From: Pectobacterium polonicum
GTDB lineage: Bacteria; Pseudomonadota; Gammaproteobacteria; Enterobacterales; Enterobacteriaceae
Direction of reading: 5' to 3'
Assembly: GCF_005497185.1 (NCBI RefSeq)
Contig: NZ_RJTN01000010.1
Coordinates: forward strand, 62,001-126,000
DNA: 64,000 nt
How positions within the stretch are numbered: position 1 is the stretch's first letter; the number at the start of each line of letters is the position of its first letter. The translations under genes and the position numbers were made by a program. Of the stretch, positions 53,996 to 63,292 are shown in pieces. Below the pieces are notes generated by a model. That model was not told the DNA's origin and ran no database searches. It was given only the letters and a program-made list of their open reading frames with translations.

Positions 53996-55554
53996 TGAAA
54001 ACGGATAACCATCAATCAACTGATGCCGATTTGGCCTGCCGCGTTCCAGAGCCATACAGTGATGACATTGAGCTCATTCGTCTTGATAACGAGTCTGTGA
54101 GTGTGCGCATTAACCGGGAAATTAGTAAGGAGCCGGAATTCATCAGCTGGTTTGCAGGATTGCGCCGGGCCGGGCTGAAGCCATTGCCGCCTGAATTCGT
54201 GATGAAAAGTGAGCTTGGTCAGGTAGGGCTGGCCAATACGCATGATGTGGAGGCGGGGATCAGTGGTGCTCAGCGCGAGGTCCGTCGGATGTTCCGCGAT
54301 GTCATCTCGATGAGCGCCTCTGATATTCACGTACATCTCGACCGTCGCCAGGGAAGCCGGATCCGTACCCGGATCAATGGGTTGTTGTACACAATTCGTG
54401 AACCGGATTTTGAAGAGGGAGGAACGCTGCTGTCGACTATGGTGGAAAGTATGTGTGACACCAAATCTCAGGGCTACAACCCGCGTGTTGCTCAGGATGG
54501 TCGTGTTAAACCTGAATTTCTGGCGGATATGAATTTGTATGCAGCCCGCTATAGCCATCGTCCGACTGACGATGGTGGTGTTTTTGCGGTGATGCGCCTG
54601 ATTGAAGACGATCGTGGGCGTACCCGAACGCTGCAAAGCTTAGGCTATCAGCCGGAGCATGAAGCGGCGGTGGAAGAAATTGAGCTGACATCACAGGGAC
54701 TTATCGGTCTGTGTGGGACGACCGGATCGGGTAAATCCACGACGCAAAGGGTACTTGCAAGTCGATGGCTGGCCAGAAACAACGGACAGGTCAGTCTACA
54801 AACCCAGGAAGCGCCGATTGAAGGGCTGATTTTGGGCGCAGTGCAGTGTGCCGTTAATACCGACAATCTCAGTCTGCATCAGGCGGGAGAAGCCTGGGCG
54901 GGCAGTGTGGTGATGTCCATGCGTCTTGACCCGGATGGTATCTATACCGGAGAAGCCCGCGACTACGCATCAGCATACGCTGCATTGGAAACGTCCGTCA
55001 GTGGCCACCCTGGCTGGTTTGGGCTCCACTGTACCTATCCGCTGGATGCACTGACCCGCATGCGTAACTGGGGAATTGACGCGCGTGAGCTGGCGAACCC
55101 GACGTATTTTCGGGGACTGATTGCACAGTCGTTGGTGAATACGCTCTGCCCGTCCTGCTCATTGCCGTGGTCTGAAGCCCTTAAACGTCAGTTGATCCCG
55201 GCTTCGCATCAGACGCTGGCAAAGCGCATGTTTAATGCGGATGAGCTTGAGCAGTTACGTTTTCGAAACCCTGATGGTTGCGGTAAGTGCACGAAGCAAT
55301 TGCTGGGAACCGAGATTAATCAGGGGATTAGCGGACGAACCATCGTGGCTGAAATCGTGCGCCCCGACCGTCATATCATGAAAAGCTGGCTGGAAGAGGG
55401 GAGTTTTGTGGCGCGCCGGCTCTGGCTTCAGGCGGGCGGGTTTAGTCGTGGGCAGCATTTGCGGCGTCTGCTGCTGGCTGGTCAGACAGACCTGGTGATG
55501 GCCACAGAGCACATGGATCCCGATGAAGACCGCGATTTTAGGGAGTGTGCCTAG
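53995..55554 (+). CDS. pilQ: PilQ, pilus assembly ATPase
   Basis: The 519-residue secretion ATPase has an N-terminal N2-like domain (SASDIHVHLDRRQGSRIRTR), Walker A (GTTGSGKSTTQR, about residue 240), an Asp box and Walker B region (RLDPDGIYTGEARDYASA), and His box (LHCTYPLDALTRM). Four cysteines (LCPSC...GCGKC) mark the zinc-binding segment of GspE-type ATPases. It drives pilus extension. Confidence 0.93.
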   Translation: MKTDNHQSTDADLACRVPEPYSDDIELIRLDNESVSVRINREISKEPEFISWFAGLRRAGLKPLPPEFVMKSELGQVGLANTHDVEAGISGAQREVRRMFRDVISMSASDIHVHLDRRQGSRIRTRINGLLYTIREPDFEEGGTLLSTMVESMCDTKSQGYNPRVAQDGRVKPEFLADMNLYAARYSHRPTDDGGVFAVMRLIEDDRGRTRTLQSLGYQPEHEAAVEEIELTSQGLIGLCGTTGSGKSTTQRVLASRWLARNNGQVSLQTQEAPIEGLILGAVQCAVNTDNLSLHQAGEAWAGSVVMSMRLDPDGIYTGEARDYASAYAALETSVSGHPGWFGLHCTYPLDALTRMRNWGIDARELANPTYFRGLIAQSLVNTLCPSCSLPWSEALKRQLIPASHQTLAKRMFNADELEQLRFRNPDGCGKCTKQLLGTEINQGISGRTIVAEIVRPDRHIMKSWLEEGSFVARRLWLQAGGFSRGQHLRRLLLAGQTDLVMATEHMDPDEDRDFRECA

Positions 55555-55556
55555 CC

Positions 55557-56723
55557 ATGGTGACATTACTGATAGTCATCTTCTGTGTGCTGCTGGTCTT
55601 AGGGGTTTTTTTGATCCTCTCTGTAACCTGGCCGCCGATGATGCGCCGGACGTTTTGGCTGACGGAACGAATTAAGTTTTGGCAGATGGTGCGTACGTTC
55701 TGGCGAATGGAGATGCTGCCGGCAGAAATTTTCGACATTATGCGGGATATCTACAGCGATAACGGAAAACGGCGTAATCGCGGTAGCCTGCTGTGCCAGC
55801 AATTGAGCGATGCGGTTAGCAAACGCACATTCGGGGAGATGAATCTGCCCGGCCCCTGCGATCAGATAGCGACACCGGAAGATGTTCTGGCAGCCTGGTG
55901 CTCGCCACTAGAAGCTGTGCTTTTTCGGGTGGGTAATGTCTCGGGCAATATGTCTGAGGCATTAGCCCAATCTATCAGCCTGCTTAAATATATTCAGCAA
56001 ATACGCAGTGCGATGGTCCCTGCATTGGGCCAGATGGGCCTGGTTCTGTGCTCTGTACCCGGGATACTCTACGGCGTATCACAACATCTGTTGCCGGCAA
56101 TGTCCAAGCTGATCCCAGAGGAGCGCTGGACGTTGCATATCATCATATTGAACAGTGTCAGCCACGGGATACAAGAGCACGGAGCCGTTCTGTGTTTTGT
56201 CATCGGTATGATCACTTTCCGCATTATCCGCACTATTCCGAAGCGTGGGGGCGTTATCCGTCGCCGCTTTCTTGAGTTTATTCCTCCCTGGTCGATCTAC
56301 TCCACCTTGCAAGGGGCGCTATTTATGCTCAGTGCCGGTTCGTTGCTGAAGGCGGGCATGTTGCCGCTGGACGTCCTGAATACGCTCAGTAAGCACGCCT
56401 CACCATGGCTTGTCGCGCGCCTTGATGCTGCGGCTTTCCGTGTGCGCAGTGGCCGAAACCTGGGGTTGGCGCTCTATGAAAGTGGCTACAACTTCCCTTC
56501 CAGGGAAAGTGCCATCTTTCTTAGTCGTGCCGGTGCCAGCCGGGATATTGCTGATGTGCTCAATGACTGGGGGCAGGAGCAAATGCCTGTCGCACTGGAG
56601 CGTATTCGGTCACTGAGTAACTGGCTGACCTTTGGTCTGGGGGGCGTGATCGGCGCTTTTCTGATTTACGTCATGTTCGCTGTGGTCGGGCTGACGATGA
56701 CCTTGAGTTCTCAAGGGTTCTGA
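55557..56723 (+). CDS. pilR: PilR, inner-membrane platform protein
   Basis: The 388-residue protein is a GspF/PilC-type platform with an extra N-terminal membrane helix and two GspF domains (VLFRVGNVSGNMSEALAQSI and AIFLSRAGASRDIADVLNDW). I chose ATG 55557; a GTG at 55545 lies within pilQ. It anchors the ATPase to the membrane. Confidence 0.88.
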   Translation: MVTLLIVIFCVLLVLGVFLILSVTWPPMMRRTFWLTERIKFWQMVRTFWRMEMLPAEIFDIMRDIYSDNGKRRNRGSLLCQQLSDAVSKRTFGEMNLPGPCDQIATPEDVLAAWCSPLEAVLFRVGNVSGNMSEALAQSISLLKYIQQIRSAMVPALGQMGLVLCSVPGILYGVSQHLLPAMSKLIPEERWTLHIIILNSVSHGIQEHGAVLCFVIGMITFRIIRTIPKRGGVIRRRFLEFIPPWSIYSTLQGALFMLSAGSLLKAGMLPLDVLNTLSKHASPWLVARLDAAAFRVRSGRNLGLALYESGYNFPSRESAIFLSRAGASRDIADVLNDWGQEQMPVALERIRSLSNWLTFGLGGVIGAFLIYVMFAVVGLTMTLSSQGF

Positions 56724-56779
56724 CCCGTATCACTACATTATATTTTTTTAACGCTAGTTATTTATCAAGAGGTTATTGA

Positions 56780-57376
56780 ATGGAAACGTCTCTGACTACA
56801 TCCCGCCGCAAGGCTGGTATTGCGAAGTGGCTTATCACCCCTGCTCGGGGAGGCAATTTGAAAGATGCGATTATCGCGGTTGTGGTCGCTGCAGCGGTCG
56901 TTATTCTTGTCTTTCAACTGGGGGCTTATCTGTGGGGGTTGTATCAGAACAGTGCTACGCAAACTGAAGTAACGACCATGTTAGAACAGTCGCGTAAATT
57001 AAAGAGTCGGGCCGGGTATACCGGTGCCTCGATGGCAACCCTGCGTGCGGTCAATGGTATTCCCGCGTCTGTCGATCGCACTGGTGATGTCTATTACAAC
57101 CGCTACGGCGGAACGTATGCCCTGGCTCCCGCCAGGACAAATGGATCGGCATTTAATAACTCGGTTGCGATGACGTTGACGGGAGTATCTGAGGGAGGCT
57201 GTGGTGATCTGGCTCAAATGTTCCTGAATGCTGGAGAATCTATTTATTCCGTCACCATTGGCAGTACCGCGATGCTGACGGCCAACGTGACCACTGGGAC
57301 ATCAACTGCCGCGACGTTGATTGGTACGCAATGTGATGGTGGTGACAAAACGTTGATTATTACTACTTCGCGTTGA
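56780..57376 (+). CDS. pilS: PilS, major type IVb prepilin
   Basis: The 198-residue protein has a leader of about 24 residues ending in ARG. A type IV pilin helix follows (GNLKDAIIAVVVAAAVVILV), then a globular domain with one cysteine pair (GGCGDL and TQCDGG). With cleavage after ARG, residue 5 is Asp where Glu is usual. AAGAGG precedes the ATG. It is the main building block of the pilus. Confidence 0.87.
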   Translation: METSLTTSRRKAGIAKWLITPARGGNLKDAIIAVVVAAAVVILVFQLGAYLWGLYQNSATQTEVTTMLEQSRKLKSRAGYTGASMATLRAVNGIPASVDRTGDVYYNRYGGTYALAPARTNGSAFNNSVAMTLTGVSEGGCGDLAQMFLNAGESIYSVTIGSTAMLTANVTTGTSTAATLIGTQCDGGDKTLIITTSR

Positions 57377-57900
57377 TGATCATGGCCAATGCATTGCTGC
57401 TGATCACCGTTATCTTTCTTGCTTATTCCCCAGGCAACAGTGTTGCCCTGGGTAAACCCCCTGTGAAATATACGGTGCAGCCCTGGTTGGCCTGTATTCA
57501 CACCGCGAGTGTGAAGTACGTCATCGATTCACTGCTGATTGAGGCGGTGATGGAGCAGGAAAGCAGCTTTAATCCGCAAGCAGTCAACCGCAGCAACTCG
57601 GATGGTAGTGCGGATTACGGTCTGATGATGGTTAACTCGGGGAATGTACCAAAACTGATCCGGGAGGGCATTATCGCGACAGTGCAGGATTTGCTGGATA
57701 AGCCGTGCCTGAATATTCAGATTGGTACCCGATTGTTGGCATCCCATTTCCAGGTGTGTGGTGTGAGCTGGAACTGCCTGGGCAGTTACAACGCGGGGTT
57801 CGGCGATAAGCGCCACCGGCTGCGTGAGAAATACGCCAACCTCATCTGGGAACGCTATAAACGGTTGTTACGCGAACGACGGGGTGTCGTACTGAAATGA
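57376..57900 (+). CDS. pilT: PilT, lytic transglycosylase
   Basis: The 174-residue protein has a signal peptide and the SLT domain with catalytic Glu in EAVMEQESSFNPQAVN, then SADYGLMMVNSGNV and LGSYNAGFGDKR. It opens the peptidoglycan for the pilus. In R64-type operons this name does not mean the retraction ATPase. The ATG overlaps the pilS stop by one base. Confidence 0.9.
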   Translation: MIMANALLLITVIFLAYSPGNSVALGKPPVKYTVQPWLACIHTASVKYVIDSLLIEAVMEQESSFNPQAVNRSNSDGSADYGLMMVNSGNVPKLIREGIIATVQDLLDKPCLNIQIGTRLLASHFQVCGVSWNCLGSYNAGFGDKRHRLREKYANLIWERYKRLLRERRGVVLK

Positions 57901-58550
57901 GTCTATTCATTTTAGCCCCGTTACTTTTCGTTGTATTGACGATGGTCGCCTGGCTGGCTTGCCAGCACGTTCGCTGGATAGAGCGTTTTTTGGCGCTGCA
58001 ACCTGCACGAGTGCTGAACGGAATGACCTTGTTGTTGCTCGTTATTCCGTTCTGGCTTGCTAGTCTGGTATCACTTTATGTTCATGAGTCCGGCTCTCTG
58101 TTGCTACTGGTGATGCAGGCGGGTCTGCTTGCCTGTGCTGTGGCTGATGTGGAAAGGGAATGGCTACCTGAGAGTTATACCGTCCCGCTGTTTTTTCTTG
58201 CGCTGAATTACTCACCGTTGCCAACCTACATCATTCAGCCGGTGATGGTGATGTCTGCCGTGGTCGTGGTGGCTGCGCTTATTGCCGTTATTGTCCGACC
58301 GTCGCTGTCCGCTCTTCTACCCGGGCGGGGAGACATCATGCTGTGGCTGGTATTGAGCGCCTGGGGCGGAGTTGCAGGCAGCGTTATTCTGTTTGTGTCT
58401 CTGGTTACTGGTGCGCTGACGATGCAATTGACCAGACGCGATCATACGCCGATTGGCCCCTGGATGGCAGGATTTGGGGGGCTGCTTATTCCTTTTACGA
58501 CGGACATCCAACGGTTAACGGACCGTTGGATGTTTACGCTCTGGCACTGA
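57897..58550 (+). CDS. pilU: PilU, prepilin peptidase
   Basis: The 217-residue protein has six to seven membrane helices and the two active-site aspartates of type IV prepilin peptidases, in [16 protein letters not shown] and [19 protein letters not shown]. The N-terminal methyltransferase domain of PilD is absent, as in other type IVb systems. It should cut PilS and PilV. The start overlaps the pilT stop (ATGA). Confidence 0.87.
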   Translation: MSLFILAPLLFVVLTMVAWLACQHVRWIERFLALQPARVLNGMTLLLLVIPFWLASLVSLYVHESGSLLLLVMQAGLLACAVADVEREWLPESYTVPLFFLALNYSPLPTYIIQPVMVMSAVVVVAALIAVIVRPSLSALLPGRGDIMLWLVLSAWGGVAGSVILFVSLVTGALTMQLTRRDHTPIGPWMAGFGGLLIPFTTDIQRLTDRWMFTLWH

Positions 58551-58563
58551 TAGAGGTTGCCTT

Positions 58564-60162
58564 ATGTTTTCGATAATCCAGTTATCACAGGGCTTTTTGA
58601 GCCGCTTTATCCGACGCCAGCCCGCCCGCGGTAGCTTAATCAAAGATTCGATCATCGGTGTGCTTGTTTTTATTGCGTTGATTGGTCTTGTAACGCAGGT
58701 GATCAGTAACTACGTGACTGAGCTGCACTATCAGACTGTGGCTCGTCACGCGAGTAAAGTCTCCCAGGCTGCAGGTAAGTATGTATCTGATAAACATGAT
58801 GCTTATTTATGTCAGTTGGCGCCTGCCTCCTGTACTACGGGAACGTCTACACCCTTGCCACAGCCTTTCACTGCTCAGACGTTGATTGATGCCGGATATC
58901 TGGATGATGGGATGGGTACAACGACGGTGGACAGGCAAGTCTATCGTTTCGGGGTCAGGGCTAGAACACTCAGTGGGTCAGTTAAACCATCACTTGAAGC
59001 CCTGATGGTGACAACAGGCGGTGATGCGTTGGATGAGGGCGCCGTTCGTCGTATTGCACAGTTGATTGATGGGATGGGGGGATTTATCAGCGATCCATCG
59101 TTAACTGAACTCGGTGGGCAGGCAGATACCGCTTATGGTGCTGAGCTTTCCTGGTCACTTCCTGTAACGCCGTTTGGGTTAACTGCGGAACCAGGGCATA
59201 TCGCTGTAGCCATTAGCGGCGGTGTGATTGGAGGCCTTAACAAAGAAAGCGATCGTCTGTACCGATTTAGTAGTGATGCGCATCCGGAATATAACCAGAT
59301 GAATACTGCTATCGATATGAACTCGAACAATCTGAACAATGCTGAACAGGTCAACGCAAATGAAGTGAATGCCGCGAGATTTGTGGCATTGGAGAGCAAT
59401 GGCTTTTTTGGTTGGCGCAATGGGAATGATATTGAGGCCTGGCTCAAATGGAATAATGACAAAAAGCGCGCGGAGCTCAATGCAGGGATTAATGCTGAAG
59501 GCGACATTAGTTCAGAAAAAAACGTTAGTGCTGCTGCTGATGTCAGTGCTGGTAAGTTGGTTATTGCTGACCAATTTTTGTATCAAAAGACGGTTGTTGT
59601 TTCGGGCGATTCCTGTGATGCGGTGACGCTGGGACTGACATCAATCAGTGATACAACTGGCCTGATAGGCCATGATAGCACTGGATCCATGCTTACTTGC
59701 CAATCCGGTGCGTGGAAATCATCTTCCTCTATCCAGCCCGGCACCATCACTATGTGGGGGACACCCGTCCCTCCAGAGGGCTGGCTGGAACTCAATGGTC
59801 AAGTGTTTAACCCTAGTGGAAATCCCGTTCTGGCCAGCCTGTATCCCTCCAGTCAGGTACCGGACTTCAGGGGATACTTTCCTCGGGGCTGGGATAATGG
59901 TGCAGGAATTGATCCCGACAGCAGAGCAATTCTCAGTGTTCAGGGAGATGCTATACGCAATATAACAGGCGAGTTTAATCCTGGAGGCTCATCCAACTGG
60001 GGGAAAGGTGTATTTAGTAGTTACGGCTGGCCTTACCCGTCTAACTCAGGTTCAGCTAACGATGCATCAATCATTACGTTTGATGCATCAAGAGTAGTCC
60101 CAACAGCTGCAGAAAATCGGCCCACAAATATCGCTGTGATGTTCATCATTAAAGCTGGTTGA
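58564..60162 (+). CDS. pilV: PilV, minor pilin/tip adhesin with shufflon-encoded C-terminus (variant A)
   Basis: The 532-residue protein has a prepilin leader (FIRRQPARG) and pilin helix ([20 protein letters not shown]), a constant part of about 378 residues, and then a variable tail that starts at the first sfx site (59697). Tail A is a collar-like domain ([37 protein letters not shown]) ending in [11 protein letters not shown]. In R64 such tails choose the recipient cell surface in liquid mating. Mature residue 5 is again Asp. Confidence 0.92.
   Translation: MFSIIQLSQGFLSRFIRRQPARGSLIKDSIIGVLVFIALIGLVTQVISNYVTELHYQTVARHASKVSQAAGKYVSDKHDAYLCQLAPASCTTGTSTPLPQPFTAQTLIDAGYLDDGMGTTTVDRQVYRFGVRARTLSGSVKPSLEALMVTTGGDALDEGAVRRIAQLIDGMGGFISDPSLTELGGQADTAYGAELSWSLPVTPFGLTAEPGHIAVAISGGVIGGLNKESDRLYRFSSDAHPEYNQMNTAIDMNSNNLNNAEQVNANEVNAARFVALESNGFFGWRNGNDIEAWLKWNNDKKRAELNAGINAEGDISSEKNVSAAADVSAGKLVIADQFLYQKTVVVSGDSCDAVTLGLTSISDTTGLIGHDSTGSMLTCQSGAWKSSSSIQPGTITMWGTPVPPEGWLELNGQVFNPSGNPVLASLYPSSQVPDFRGYFPRGWDNGAGIDPDSRAILSVQGDAIRNITGEFNPGGSSNWGKGVFSSYGWPYPSNSGSANDASIITFDASRVVPTAAENRPTNIAVMFIIKAG
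59697..59715 (+). repeat. Shufflon recombination site sfx 1
   Basis: TTGCCAATCCGGTGCGTGG. This agrees with the 19-bp R64 sfx pattern (GTGCCAATCCGGTNNNTGG) except for the first base. It is read as Cys-Gln-Ser-Gly-Ala-Trp in pilV and marks the constant/variable border. Confidence 0.92.
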
Positions 60163-60178
60163 ACCGCTTGTGAGCACC

Positions 60179-60197
60179 TTGCCAATCCGGTGCGTGG
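60179..60197 (+). repeat. Shufflon recombination site sfx 2
   Basis: Identical to sfx 1 and in the same orientation. It lies 17 bp after the stop of tail A and opens the reading frame of tail B. Confidence 0.92.
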
Positions 60198-60398
60198 TCA
60201 GGTGATGAAAAATCTCAGGGTGCATTGTGCGGTTTTGCTTCTGATGACCACTTATCAGGGAATATCAATATCTATCTTTGCAGGGGGCATAACCCATCGA
60301 TTTCATGCCCCCATGACTATGTTCGATCGAGAATTTTCCAGGCAGACTCGAATTATCTCTATTCTTGCGTTGTCATCAAAGAGTTGATCGGTAGCTAA
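60180..60398 (+). CDS. Silent PilV tail B (cysteine-rich)
   Basis: In the frame used at sfx sites an open reading of 72 codons runs from sfx 2 to a TAA at 60396. It contains GALCGFASDD, NIYLCRGHNPSISCPHDY and YLYSCVV, with six cysteines counting the sfx one. It has no collar domain and is unlike tails A, C and D. The pattern recalls cysteine-rich R64 PilV tails. It has no own start and would only be expressed after inversion. Confidence 0.75.
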   Translation, partial: CQSGAWSGDEKSQGALCGFASDDHLSGNINIYLCRGHNPSISCPHDYVRSRIFQADSNYLYSCVVIKELIGS

Positions 60399-60439
60399 CC
60401 TGTACTGCATTGACTGAGAGGTTTTACTGTTTCGAACAA

Positions 60440-60883
60440 TCAACCGGCCTTGATGATGAACATCACAGCGATGTTCTTAGGCCTTGTCTCAACACCTCCA
60501 GTTTTTCCTGAATCGGATGGATCATAGTTATCAACACCTTGTGCATTATCAAGCCCCCAACCATCTATATGACCGCCCCATGTATATCGTCGAATGATAG
60601 AGCCGGTATGAGTATGTTCTTTTAATTCATCAGGTTGATAGCTAGCTATAGAGCGGGTGCTATCAGGATCGACCCCGGCACCATTATCCCACCCCCTAGG
60701 GAAATACCCGCGAAAATCAGGTACCTGACCAGTGGGGTACAAGCTAGTCAGAACGGGATTTCCACTAGGGTTAAACACTTGGCCATTGAGCTCCAGCCAA
60801 CCATCGGGAGGAACCGGAGCTCCCCACATAGTGATGGTGCCAGGCTGGATAGAGGAAGATGATTTCCACGCACCGGATTGGCA
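60440..60883 (-). CDS. Silent PilV tail C
   Basis: From sfx 3 on the minus strand the frame encodes 147 residues: linker [15 protein letters not shown], collar domain nearly identical to tail A ([20 protein letters not shown]), and a different distal part ([20 protein letters not shown]) ending [11 protein letters not shown]. It has no own start region and is expressed only when joined to pilV. Confidence 0.88.
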   Translation of the reverse strand, partial: CQSGAWKSSSSIQPGTITMWGAPVPPDGWLELNGQVFNPSGNPVLTSLYPTGQVPDFRGYFPRGWDNGAGVDPDSTRSIASYQPDELKEHTHTGSIIRRYTWGGHIDGWGLDNAQGVDNYDPSDSGKTGGVETRPKNIAVMFIIKAG

Positions 60884-60884
60884 A
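60866..60884 (-). repeat. Shufflon recombination site sfx 3
   Basis: Exact copy of sfx 1 in inverted orientation. Together with sfx 2 it encloses a two-faced segment with tail B on one strand and tail C on the other. Confidence 0.92.
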
Positions 60885-60900
60885 GGCGCTCACAAGCGGT

Positions 60901-61377
60901 TCAACCAGCTTTAATGATGAACATCACAGAGATATTTTTAGGTCGATTCTCGTCAGCGGTAGGTACTGAACGCGATGCATCAAGTTGAACTTTTGAATGA
61001 CTCCAGTCTTGAGGTGTTCCACCTATTTGAGCTCTACCTGATTTTTCAACGCGACCAAATACACCACTAGCTTCATACCCGAAGTAATCAATTGTTTGGA
61101 ATTCGCCAGTCAGATTTCTAATAGCATCTTCCTGATAACTAAGCATAGCCCGCTCATCTGGATCAATTCCTGCACCATTATCCCAGCCCCGAGGAAAGTA
61201 TCCCCTGAAGTCCGGTACCTGACTGGAGGGATACAAGCTGGCCAGAACGGGATTGCCGCTGGGATTAAATAGCTGGCCATTGAGTTCCAGCCAACCCTCA
61301 GGGGGGACAGGTGTCCCCCACATCGTAATGGTACCAGGCTGAACGGAGGAAGATGATTTCCACAGACCGGATTGGCA
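60901..61377 (-). CDS. Silent PilV tail D
   Basis: From sfx 4 on the minus strand the frame encodes 158 residues: linker, collar domain ([20 protein letters not shown]), and a distal part of its own ([20 protein letters not shown]) ending [11 protein letters not shown]. It is a third collar-type tail. Confidence 0.88.
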   Translation of the reverse strand, partial: CQSGLWKSSSSVQPGTITMWGTPVPPEGWLELNGQLFNPSGNPVLASLYPSSQVPDFRGYFPRGWDNGAGIDPDERAMLSYQEDAIRNLTGEFQTIDYFGYEASGVFGRVEKSGRAQIGGTPQDWSHSKVQLDASRSVPTADENRPKNISVMFIIKAG

Positions 61378-61378
61378 A
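61360..61378 (-). repeat. Shufflon recombination site sfx 4
   Basis: TTGCCAATCCGGTCTGTGG on the minus strand. It differs from the other three sites only in the spacer (CTG instead of GCG). It is the outer end of the shufflon, 56 bp from rci. Confidence 0.92.
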
Positions 61379-61433
61379 TTAGGAAAACTGCGGTATTGTC
61401 TTCCCTTTTAAATTTTAGGGACGGACATTTCTG

Positions 61434-62564
61434 ATGAAAAAATGTATAAAAAAGATGCTATTAAGCAAGGCGCTGGACAAATATTTCGCTACTGTCTCAC
61501 GATATAAACGGGGGCAGTTGCAAGAATTTTATCGAATAAACGTTATCAAAAGATCACCGCTTGCTAACCGACATATGGATGAAATTTCATCAGTTGATAT
61601 TGCTGGATATCGAGATGACAGACTGGCACAGATAAATCCACGTACAAAAAAATCTATCAGTGGCAACACCGTTCGTCTTGAGCTTGCGTTGCTCTCCGCA
61701 TTGTATAATTTGGCCAAAGTCGAATGGGGAACATGCACGAGTAATCCAGTTGAACACGTCAGAAAGCCTGCGGTGTCTTCGGGTCGAGTACGTCGATTAA
61801 CGTCACAAGAAGAACGAGGTCTGACCCGTTACTTCAGAGGTAAAAAACCTGAGTTATTAGCTATTTTCCGGTTGGCCATTGAGACCGCAATGCGGCAGGG
61901 CGAAATACTGTCATTACGATGGGAGAATATCGATCTTCGACTCGGGATTGCTCACCTGCCGTTAACAAAAAATGGCTCTGCTCGTGATGTGCCATTGTCT
62001 TCAAAGGCGCGTCTGGTTTTGAAGGAAATTGGCGAACTGGGGCGCGATGATATGGGGAGTGTTTTTACATATACGTCGAGTGGCTTTAAAAGTGCCTGGC
62101 GTATCGCATTACAATCCTTATCGATTAATGATCTGCATTTTCATGATTTGAGGCATGAAGCGATTAGCCGGCTGTTTGAATTGGGGACATTAAACGTCAT
62201 GGAGGTCGCTGCGATATCGGGGCATAAGTCCATGAATATGCTAAAAAGGTATACGCATCTCAGGGCTACTCACCTTGTCAGTAAATTGGATGCTCGCAAA
62301 AAGCAGGCACAAAAACTGACCTCAATATTTATTCCTTACCCCGCAGATATCGAAGTTCATGATTGTGGCAGTCAGGTGACAATCACATTTTCTGACCTTG
62401 ATGATTTGACAGTGACAGCATCAACGTATGATGACGCAGTAAAAGTAGCATCTGTCGAATTACTCAAATTCCAGGCTATTGCCGCGAAGAACGGTGAACG
62501 GCTGCCTCCCCCAGGCCATGTTTCTGTCAATATGCCTGAGCGCATACTGATCAACCCGCTTTAA
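61434..62564 (+). CDS. rci: Rci shufflon recombinase (tyrosine recombinase)
   Basis: The 376-residue protein has an N-terminal SAM-like core-binding domain and a catalytic domain. The expected residues are Arg in [10 protein letters not shown], Lys in [12 protein letters not shown], His/Arg in [14 protein letters not shown], His in ISGHKSM and Tyr in LKRYTHLR. The C-terminal tail beyond the tyrosine (about 100 residues) is typical of Rci and helps asymmetric sfx recognition. It inverts the segments between oppositely oriented sfx sites. Confidence 0.93.
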   Translation: MKKCIKKMLLSKALDKYFATVSRYKRGQLQEFYRINVIKRSPLANRHMDEISSVDIAGYRDDRLAQINPRTKKSISGNTVRLELALLSALYNLAKVEWGTCTSNPVEHVRKPAVSSGRVRRLTSQEERGLTRYFRGKKPELLAIFRLAIETAMRQGEILSLRWENIDLRLGIAHLPLTKNGSARDVPLSSKARLVLKEIGELGRDDMGSVFTYTSSGFKSAWRIALQSLSINDLHFHDLRHEAISRLFELGTLNVMEVAAISGHKSMNMLKRYTHLRATHLVSKLDARKKQAQKLTSIFIPYPADIEVHDCGSQVTITFSDLDDLTVTASTYDDAVKVASVELLKFQAIAAKNGERLPPPGHVSVNMPERILINPL

Positions 62565-62573
62565 ACTTGCATA

Positions 62574-62600
62574 GGCGATATTGAGTTAAATATCGCCATT
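62574..62600 (+). terminator. Terminator after rci
   Basis: GGCGATATT (62574-62582) and AATATCGCC (62589-62597) form a 9-bp stem with a short ATTT tail. Confidence 0.65.
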
Positions 62601-62641
62601 TCCTTAAGCAGTTCGCATGCTTAGATATCTAGAAGATATTC

Positions 62642-63103
62642 ATGTGTCCAGCTATGACTTTTTTATTGGTATTTATCACCTTTCTTGTTCTGTACTGCCC
62701 ACTCTACTCTGTCATATGTTTATTGGTGCCGTTTAAAGGGTTTGCTATTTCATCACTGAAGCATAGAAAAACACGGTATATGGTAATACATTTAGCGGTG
62801 TTTTCTCGTATAGGGAACATGAACAAGGCACAGTTACAGAAATTTAACTTTGCGTTTGTTACGGTCTTGCAACAGGCTCTTCAGAAGAATAGGCCAATCG
62901 TTTTTCGTTCTCATTTGATGCGAGCCTCTCAGGTGAAGCTAGCAGAGACGGTTTTGGCTAAATACGGTCATAGCTACCGGGTATCTAAAGTTATTCTCTC
63001 CAGAACTGAACGAATAGGGATCACGTGCCAGATGTTGTTTCAAGAATGGCGATTGGTGAGGGTCAGCCGTGGTGGTGTAATGATCGTAGTTATGGTTCGA
63101 TAA
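62642..63103 (+). CDS. Hypothetical ICE membrane-anchored protein
   Basis: The 153-residue protein has one N-terminal hydrophobic segment (FLLVFITFLVLYCPLYSVICLL) and a basic soluble part (KHRKTRYMVIHLAVFSRIG, FRSHLMRASQVKLAE). An ATG at 62654 is an alternative start. I do not recognise it. Confidence 0.6.
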   Translation: MCPAMTFLLVFITFLVLYCPLYSVICLLVPFKGFAISSLKHRKTRYMVIHLAVFSRIGNMNKAQLQKFNFAFVTVLQQALQKNRPIVFRSHLMRASQVKLAETVLAKYGHSYRVSKVILSRTERIGITCQMLFQEWRLVRVSRGGVMIVVMVR

Positions 63104-63292
63104 ATTTTTAATGATATGTGATTAATTTATCGTGGATTGAAAAAGTACATTACTTTAATGTGATCGATACATTAGATCGAACCGATCGATTTATTTTGTT
63201 GTACACGATTAATAATGTTGTTTAACCTCGCTAGTACATTAAAGCGAATTACTGAATTACATTGAAATGATTTTTATGTGGAGTCGTAGTGA

